DNA of 6,557 nucleotides from Flavobacteriales bacterium (lineage in GTDB: Bacteria; Bacteroidota; Bacteroidia; Flavobacteriales_E; Vicingaceae), in assembly GCA_003487525.1 (NCBI GenBank), contig DNDT01000022.1, positions 1-6,557 of the forward strand, in the 5' to 3' direction. Below the pieces are notes generated by a model, which did no database searches, had not been told where the DNA came from, and was given only the letters and a program-made list of their open reading frames with translations. Shown piece after piece: positions 1-5,136 of this stretch (position 1 is its first letter; the number at the start of each line of letters is the position of its first letter). The position numbers and the translations under genes were made by a program.

Positions 1-152
1 TTTGAATCTCCAAGGGTGAAAAAACTGGTCGATACCCCTTCTCTTTCTACCTCTTCGACCTTGTAATGGGCTTTTCCCAGGATCTTTCTAAATACCTCGT
101 TGGCCGATTTTAAGTTTTTAACCGCAATACCGAGGTGTTCTATCTTTTGCAT
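1..152 (-). CDS. mce: Methylmalonyl-CoA epimerase, N-terminal part (runs off left edge)
   Basis: The first 50 codons read MQKIEHLGIAVKNLKSANEV and continue to TSFFTLGDS at the window edge. This is the typical opening of bacterial methylmalonyl-CoA epimerase, a metal-dependent member of the VOC (glyoxalase-like) superfamily. The enzyme interconverts the 2R and 2S epimers of methylmalonyl-CoA between propionyl-CoA carboxylase and methylmalonyl-CoA mutase. His6 in the HLGIAV motif matches the conserved first metal ligand of the family; the other ligands lie outside the window. The start is firm, because the motif begins at residue 4 as usual and no other ATG, GTG or TTG occurs in the visible frame. 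The start codon lies only 4 bases beyond the T-tract of an intrinsic terminator and has no Shine-Dalgarno sequence. Another VOC enzyme is possible but less likely, because the SFF and GV spacing fits the epimerase well. Confidence 0.85.
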   Translation of the reverse strand, partial: MQKIEHLGIAVKNLKSANEVFRKILGKAHYKVEEVEREGVSTSFFTLGDS

Positions 153-155
153 GGT

Positions 156-186
156 AAAAAAAAAGCCCCGTTTTGGGCGGGACTTT
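156..186 (-). terminator. Rho-independent terminator after the 262-residue secreted protein
   Basis: Read on the minus strand, AAAGTCCCG (186-178) pairs with CGGGGCTTT (170-162). This gives a 9-bp stem with one G-U wobble and a 7-base loop (CCCAAAA), followed by nine consecutive T (164-156, partly within the stem). It lies 18 bases beyond the TAA stop at 205-207, the right place to end that transcript. On the plus strand the hairpin has only a short T run after it, so it looks one-directional. It also sits directly in front of the mce start codon. Confidence 0.85.
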
Positions 187-204
187 CACGTTATGTTGTT
201 TGAA

Positions 205-993
205 TTATCGTTTGGAGAACTTCTCCGTCTTATTGTCGTAACTCAGATAATAATCCCCTTTTTTGAGATTCGTCGCGTCAATTTTTGAATCGAATCCACG
301 TTTGACAATGTTCCCATAAACATCGTACACTTCATAAAGGGTCTCCCCCGAGAATAAAATTTCGTCTTTCACCTTAACCGGGCTGAATGTTACAACAGGA
401 GAAGTGGATATCGAAGTAGCCGACTTTGAATATCGAGGGCTTCCGGTGTAATCCACCTGCTTAACGCGCACCTTGTTTTCACCTGAGTGAGGTGTTATTT
501 TAAACTTGTAAGAATGTTCTGCCGGAGAACCAATTCCTTCCACTTCACCGACTTTAACCCACTTGTTCCAACGGTATTGTTCAACGACATAGGTTAAAAT
601 GCCTGACTCGCCGGTTGTTGTCCATGAATAGACACCATCTTTGTCGAGATCTACGGTTTTAACAATGTAAGTGCTCTTTGGCTTCAACACTTCTTCGTTT
701 AACACCTTTGGTTTGCAATCGTCTTTATGCATTATTTTAACAATAACCGGATCCCCCAGCTTTAACTGTTCGTTGGTAAAGTCAATCTCGAATGCACTTG
801 AGTTGGTCTCATCCGTTGTAACATTTCCGTTAATGGTTACCTGATAAGCGCAAAATCCAACACCAGAACCTGCAAACGGATTCTGAACATACAGGTTTTT
901 GCCTTGATAATGTCCTTCAAGAACAAGTGTTCCCGCGTTCAAAGCGCCCCATGACACAAAGCAAACAAGGAGATAAAAGAGTCTCAATTTCAT
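205..993 (-). CDS. Exported 262-residue protein with T9SS-like C-terminal tail, function unknown
   Basis: Residues 1-20 form a clear signal peptide: MKLR, a hydrophobic core, then ALNA before GTL. The mature part is beta-rich. Cys48 and Cys93 are the only mature cysteines and could form a disulfide. A tryptophan-rich middle (SWTTTGES, then VVEQYRWNKWVKVGEVEG at about 123-153) is followed by a stretch at about 160-195 that could be a fibronectin-III or Ig-like strand set. The last 60 or so residues (VYDVYGNIVKRGF, DATNLKKGDYYLSYDN, ending FSKR) follow the pattern of type IX secretion C-terminal sorting domains: a D-x-x-G-x-x-V hairpin, a nonpolar-L-x-x-G-x-Y strand, and a basic end. I infer export to the cell surface or medium. 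The usual PNP motif opening such domains is not evident, so this is moderate. ATG at 993 has no Shine-Dalgarno sequence, normal for Bacteroidota. It has its own likely promoter and terminator, so it is probably monocistronic. I do not recognise an enzymatic activity. Confidence 0.8.
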   Translation of the reverse strand: MKLRLFYLLVCFVSWGALNAGTLVLEGHYQGKNLYVQNPFAGSGVGFCAYQVTINGNVTTDETNSSAFEIDFTNEQLKLGDPVIVKIMHKDDCKPKVLNEEVLKPKSTYIVKTVDLDKDGVYSWTTTGESGILTYVVEQYRWNKWVKVGEVEGIGSPAEHSYKFKITPHSGENKVRVKQVDYTGSPRYSKSATSISTSPVVTFSPVKVKDEILFSGETLYEVYDVYGNIVKRGFDSKIDATNLKKGDYYLSYDNKTEKFSKR

Positions 994-1023
994 TTCAGAA
1001 TGCGTTTAAGTTATATATAAACA

Positions 1024-1040
1024 AGGTAATATAACTACCT
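1024..1040. promoter_or_regulatory. Short dyad AGGTA-N7-TACCT next to the promoter (possible operator)
   Basis: Five-base inverted arms, AGGTA (1024-1028) and TACCT (1036-1040), lie just downstream of the proposed -7 element at 1042-1049, where transcription would begin. A repressor bound here would block initiation. The arms are short and the region is AT-rich, so chance is a real alternative. Confidence 0.25.
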
Positions 1041-1041
1041 A

Positions 1042-1072
1042 CAATATTAAAACCTTATTGGAATATATCAAA
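1042..1072 (-). promoter_or_regulatory. Bacteroidota-type promoter for the secreted-protein gene
   Basis: On the minus strand TTTG (1072-1069) is separated by exactly 19 bases from TAATATTG (1049-1042). The known Bacteroidota primary-sigma consensus is TTTG, 19-21 bases, TAnnTTTG; this site has one mismatch in the -7 element. Transcription would start near 1035, leaving a leader of about 40 bases before the ATG at 993. An overlapping perfect -7-like octamer, TAATTTTG (1076-1069), has no TTTG at the right distance upstream. The rest of the 994-1169 gap shows no gene and no convincing terminator for the upstream cyclase gene. Confidence 0.55.
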
Positions 1073-1169
1073 ATTAATTCAATTTTTTGTCTGCTACCAT
1101 TCACGCGGCTTTTGGAAAACAAGCCCCGAAGAAAAAACAGCTTTCAAATCATAAATATATCCCATTTGA

Positions 1170-4100
1170 TCAGTTTACCACGTTATTTTTCTCATTCTTT
1201 TTCATCCTGGCCTTTATTTCCTTCAAATGCACCTGTTTGGATTCCTCACGGGCGGCCCTTGCCGACTCGGTATGATAGGTGTGATTACTCATGAATTTAA
1301 CCTGTAGTTCATCCCAGTGCTCATCAGAACGAATCATTTCACGTTCAAGCAATTCTCGTTTCAGTCTGTCGGACAGATCGTGGAAATCACTTCTTCCAAG
1401 GTAGTCCAAATCCGCGTCGCGCAATATCTTCTCCAGCAGGGTCTGAGGCTTTTTGGCAGCAAATGTGATCATGATGAGCTGTTCGATCAAATCGATCTGT
1501 TCTTTGTTGAATCCAAACTGAGCTATGTCGTCTCTGGCAAACATCGCTCCAAGTGACTCGTTGTTTTGATATTTTTCAATAAATCCCGCATCGTGGTATA
1601 GGGCGGCCATTTTCAACACAAACAGATCTTCGTTGAATACCCCTTCGCTGAGTGCGATCCGTTCGACAGCGTTGGTTACATCAATGGTGTGGTTCACGTT
1701 GTGGTAATAGAGGTTTTTGGGAAGTGATTTCTTCAAACGGTTCAATATATGTGTCTCAGCCTCGTGGTATTTTATCGGACTGAATAAATTAAGGTTAACG
1801 TATTCCCAGAAGGTTTCATTCGGTTCAATCCCTTTGCCATCTACCGACAGGTATGGTTTAATTCCATAGACAAAATACATGTCAATGTCACCCTTGTTTT
1901 TTGCATAAATCTTACCCCTGTATTCACAGATAAAGTAATCCTTGATTTCCTGATAAGTGGCCTCGGATACGTTTACCTTACCCACTTCTCCGTTTGTTTC
2001 GACACGACTGGCAACATTTACGGTGTCACCCCAGATGTCATAAGCAAATCGTTTTATTCCGATGACACCGGCAATGATAATTCCGGTATGAATACCCAGT
2101 CGAAGACCCCATTCGTTTTCCCCCTTGTTTTTTGCTTCCGTATTCAACTCAAGCATCACGCGCTGAATGTCCAGGGCCGCCAGCACAACATCAATTGGAT
2201 TGCTTTTGTTTCTGATGGGAATTCCTCCGGCACACATGTAGGCATCTCCGATTGTTTTAATCTTCTCGATGTTGTATTTTTCAATGATCTCGTCAAATTT
2301 CACGAAGAAACTATCGAGTTTGGCAACCAGGTCAGTTGGTGTCAATGATTCGGAAATACTGGTAAACCCTTTGAAATCAGTAAACATCACGGTAACCTTG
2401 TTGTAATTACGCGCGGTAGCTCTTCCTTTTACTTTTAATTCTTCAACCGTGCTTTCAGGCAGTACATTCAGAAGTAACGTTTCAAGCTTTTCTTTTTCGC
2501 CTTCAAGGAGAAGTTTTTGTTTCTCAATTTCTTCTTTTTGATCCCGGATTTCTATCGTTTGTATTTCGACCTCTCTTTCCAACCTCAGTTTTTGGTTCTG
2601 GATTGTTTTCAATCGGTTTAAATAAAAGAAGACAATGCTTCCGATCAGGACAAGTGCTGCAAGTACCTGAATCCACCATATGCGCCAAAATGGAGGCTCA
2701 ATATTTACCCTGACGGAGGCTTCGTTGCTCCAGATGCCATCACTATTGGTTCCTTTGACCTTGAAGACATAATTTCCCGGATCGAGATTTGTGTATTTTG
2801 CCCTCCTGGTATTGTCGTCAAAAATCCAGTTATCGTCAAATCCTTCCAACTTGTAAGCATAGCGATTGCGTTCGGGTAACGAGTAGTGAAGGGCTGAAAA
2901 GCTGAAGGAAAAAACATTCTGGCTGTAGGAGAGTGTAATATCGTTCGTTACGGATATTGACCGGCTGAGAATGCCATCTTCTTCAACGTCAACTTTCTTA
3001 TTGAACAACTGAAAATCCGTTATGACCGTATGAGGAGGCAGATTGTTGATTTGAATGCTGGATGGGTAGAACGCATTCACTCCTTTAATTCCACCGAAAA
3101 ACAACTCTCCGTCCTCGCTTTTCGAAAATGCACCAATGTTAAATTCATTGCTCTGAAGCCCGTCGTTTTCATCAAAGTTCCGGGCGGATTTTGTGACGGT
3201 ATTAAACATTGCCAGACCATTGTTTGTACTGCACCAGAGGTTGTCTTTTTCATCCAAAAGAAGGCCATAGATGACATTGTTCGGAAGTCCTTCCTTTTCT
3301 GTGTAAGAAATAAACTCACCGGTTCTTTCGTCCAGTCTGTTCAGTCCTCCTCCAAAGGTGCCAACCCAGATAAAGTCGTGATTGTCCTGGGCAATGCTTA
3401 ATATTTTGTCGTTTCTGAGACTGGTTGGTTTTCCGGGCTCGTACTGGTAGGTTTTAAAGCTGAATTTCCCATCGGTTTCAATCACCTTGCACAATCCATT
3501 GTCGGTTCCAAGCCAGATATTTCCGGACTGATCCATATAGATTATTCTGACTATGTCACTTGGCAACCCCTGTTTTACGCTCAATGAAACATAATTGGAC
3601 CTGTTTTCACCCACAACCAACAAGCCACTGCCTCGCGTTCCGATCCACAATCTCTTCTTGTTATCCAGTACCATGGAATAGGTCCTGTTTTTTACCCGAA
3701 AACCGTTAAAATAAGCCGGAACGAATGAGTTGTTTTTTATGTCAAACTGAAAAACTCCACCGTCTGTGCCAACATATAGTCGATTTGCGTTGTCCCTGCA
3801 CAAACTGAAAATTGCATTGGTTCGCTTTTCATTGTTTACAACAATCATGGGTGTGTATGCAATGTTCACATCAGTTTCGCGATTGTATTTATTCAGTCCT
3901 TCGTTAGAACCCACCCATAAAATGTCTCCGTCCGACAAAATGGACCAGATAATATTTCGACTTATGCTGCTTATTGAATTCTGGTCAAACTGAAGGTGAT
4001 TGAAATTCTGTTTAAGCAAATCAAATTTGGAGAGTCCTATTTTTGTGCCAACCCACAGAACACCGCTATTATCCTGAAATATTGAGGTAATGTCGTTGCT

Positions 4101-5102
4101 GATAATGGAACTCTCAATGTTTACGTTTTTTCGGTATTTGTAAAATATTTTCTGGCTTGGGAGGAATTTATTTAGTCCTCCGTTCAGGGTTCCTACCCAA
4201 ATGTTGCCCGAATGGTCTTCGTAAATATTCGACACGAAATTGCTCGATATTCCGAAAATATTGTCGGCATCGAATACATGTGTTTCAAAGCTTTTTTTCT
4301 TTGGATTGTAAATGGTTAGACCGAAATCGGTTCCAATATAAATCCGTCCATTTTTAGCTTTTGTGAGTGCATTGATCTTTCTGGCATTTTGACCGGTGAC
4401 TTCTATTTTTGTGTCCAGATGTGAGATATTGGACCAGGATTTTGTGGAATACGTGTATTGAAAAATCCCCTTTCCGTCTGTTCCAATCCACACGTTATCT
4501 TCGTCCATGGATATAATGCCGGTAATTCTTGTATTTCCCAGGGTACGCTTATTTCCTTCAGGAATTTCAATTTGAGTAAGTGAATTGTTCGTGGATAAAT
4601 GAAAAAGGGCTTTATTGGTTCCAATCCAAACACTCGAATCCTTTCCCTCACTCAAACAAAGAATTTCGTGATTTCTAAGTTTTAAAAAACTGGTGTAATT
4701 GCTGCCTGAGTTTACAAAGCGGTTAAGCCTGTGCTCAAAGATGCTGATGCCATTGTTCGTACCTACCCACAACCTGCCTTTTGGATCATTGTAGAAGCAA
4801 TTAATGAAACTATTGGTGATGGTTCCACTATCCTCGACGATATGCTTGTAAACCGTGAAATCATACCCATCGAATTTGTTCAGACCGTCCTGTGTTCCAA
4901 ACCACATGAAACCCATTTCATCCTGAGTAATGGCGTTCACGGTACTTTGAGAAATACCATCTTTTATTGAAATGTGCTTGAACTTAATATTGGTGCCCTG
5001 ACCATCCGAAACAACCGAAATCAAAAGCAAGACAAAAAGCGCAAGCATTCTTTTTAGAATGCCGCTGCTAAGAGGCGCTTTGAGTATTTGGTCCGGGCAC
5101 AT
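1170..5102 (-). CDS. Transmembrane receptor: Reg_prop/Y_Y_Y sensor, class III adenylyl cyclase and HD domain
   Basis: Predicted inner-membrane receptor of 1310 residues. The signal peptide core is at 20-31; about 40-680 holds 14 Reg_prop repeats (for example IWVGTLNGGLNKF at 301-313), probably two seven-bladed propellers; Y_Y_Y domain at about 737-800; membrane helix at about 808-828; coiled coil at 829-880. The class III cyclase (about 898-1085) has both metal aspartates (D909 in FTDFKGFT, D953 in TIGDAYM), adenine-selecting K949 and D1022 (YDIWGDTVN), and transition-state N1029 and R1033. It should therefore act as a homodimer making cAMP from ATP. The C-terminal HD domain (about 1130-1240) keeps H1138, H1170-D1171 and D1229/D1231 (DADLDYLG), a likely phosphohydrolase of unknown substrate. 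The start at 5102 is preferred over Met19 (5048) because K8, K17 and R18 give the signal peptide a basic n-region; from Met19 it would have none. The OmpA gene ends 27 bases upstream, so co-transcription is likely. Function as sensor is inferred; the ligand is unknown. Confidence 0.93.
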   Translation of the reverse strand: MCPDQILKAPLSSGILKRMLALFVLLLISVVSDGQGTNIKFKHISIKDGISQSTVNAITQDEMGFMWFGTQDGLNKFDGYDFTVYKHIVEDSGTITNSFINCFYNDPKGRLWVGTNNGISIFEHRLNRFVNSGSNYTSFLKLRNHEILCLSEGKDSSVWIGTNKALFHLSTNNSLTQIEIPEGNKRTLGNTRITGIISMDEDNVWIGTDGKGIFQYTYSTKSWSNISHLDTKIEVTGQNARKINALTKAKNGRIYIGTDFGLTIYNPKKKSFETHVFDADNIFGISSNFVSNIYEDHSGNIWVGTLNGGLNKFLPSQKIFYKYRKNVNIESSIISNDITSIFQDNSGVLWVGTKIGLSKFDLLKQNFNHLQFDQNSISSISRNIIWSILSDGDILWVGSNEGLNKYNRETDVNIAYTPMIVVNNEKRTNAIFSLCRDNANRLYVGTDGGVFQFDIKNNSFVPAYFNGFRVKNRTYSMVLDNKKRLWIGTRGSGLLVVGENRSNYVSLSVKQGLPSDIVRIIYMDQSGNIWLGTDNGLCKVIETDGKFSFKTYQYEPGKPTSLRNDKILSIAQDNHDFIWVGTFGGGLNRLDERTGEFISYTEKEGLPNNVIYGLLLDEKDNLWCSTNNGLAMFNTVTKSARNFDENDGLQSNEFNIGAFSKSEDGELFFGGIKGVNAFYPSSIQINNLPPHTVITDFQLFNKKVDVEEDGILSRSISVTNDITLSYSQNVFSFSFSALHYSLPERNRYAYKLEGFDDNWIFDDNTRRAKYTNLDPGNYVFKVKGTNSDGIWSNEASVRVNIEPPFWRIWWIQVLAALVLIGSIVFFYLNRLKTIQNQKLRLEREVEIQTIEIRDQKEEIEKQKLLLEGEKEKLETLLLNVLPESTVEELKVKGRATARNYNKVTVMFTDFKGFTSISESLTPTDLVAKLDSFFVKFDEIIEKYNIEKIKTIGDAYMCAGGIPIRNKSNPIDVVLAALDIQRVMLELNTEAKNKGENEWGLRLGIHTGIIIAGVIGIKRFAYDIWGDTVNVASRVETNGEVGKVNVSEATYQEIKDYFICEYRGKIYAKNKGDIDMYFVYGIKPYLSVDGKGIEPNETFWEYVNLNLFSPIKYHEAETHILNRLKKSLPKNLYYHNVNHTIDVTNAVERIALSEGVFNEDLFVLKMAALYHDAGFIEKYQNNESLGAMFARDDIAQFGFNKEQIDLIEQLIMITFAAKKPQTLLEKILRDADLDYLGRSDFHDLSDRLKRELLEREMIRSDEHWDELQVKFMSNHTYHTESARAAREESKQVHLKEIKARMKKNEKNNVVN
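3063..4985 (-). repeat. Fourteen Reg_prop propeller repeats within the cyclase receptor
   Basis: About every 46 residues the protein shows a pattern of the form D-x-x-G-x-(I/L)-W-(V/I)-G-T-x-x-G-L-x-x-(F/Y). Cores are near residues 67, 112, 159, 205, 255, 302, 350, 396, 443, 486, 530, 579, 623 and 668. Copies 13 (LWCSTNNGL) and 14 (LFFGGIKGV) are degenerate, as is common for closing blades. Fourteen copies match the two seven-bladed propellers known from sensors of hybrid two-component systems in Bacteroides. In those proteins the propellers and the Y_Y_Y domain sense oligosaccharides in the periplasm; ligand type here is not determined. Confidence 0.85.
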
Positions 5103-5120
5103 AGGAGATGTTTGAATAGA

Positions 5121-5136
5121 CAGGTAGTGCTACCTG
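5121..5136. promoter_or_regulatory. Perfect inverted repeat CAGGTAG-N2-CTACCTG at the OmpA/cyclase junction
   Basis: Seven-base perfect arms surround a 2-base centre; as RNA it would fold as a 6-bp stem with a 4-base loop. It overlaps the last codon and TAG stop (5130-5132) of the OmpA-family gene and lies 18 bases upstream of the cyclase start. No T-tract follows on either strand, so it is not a normal intrinsic terminator. It could be an operator, an RNA-processing hairpin between two co-transcribed genes, or chance. Confidence 0.35.

Noticed and set aside
1110..1126. Weak GGCTT...AAGCC stem in the gap after the cyclase gene, considered as its terminator
   Set aside because: The stem is only 5 bp with a long loop and no T-tract follows on the minus strand.
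1383..1715. Calling the HD domain a class I cyclic-nucleotide phosphodiesterase
   Set aside because: Only the first motif matches; the second signature HD-x2-H-x4-N is absent and the domain is much shorter than the eukaryotic catalytic domain.
1848..2411. Guanylate cyclase rather than adenylyl cyclase
   Set aside because: The substrate positions are Lys949 and Asp1022, the adenine-selecting pair; guanylate cyclases have Glu and Cys there.
3030..3401. Plus-strand open frame of 123 residues, and similar short plus-strand frames at 1317-1556, 2088-2348 and 4731-4970
   Set aside because: They lie opposite the well-supported cyclase receptor, have no recognisable domains, and look like antisense shadows of the propeller and cyclase coding sequence.
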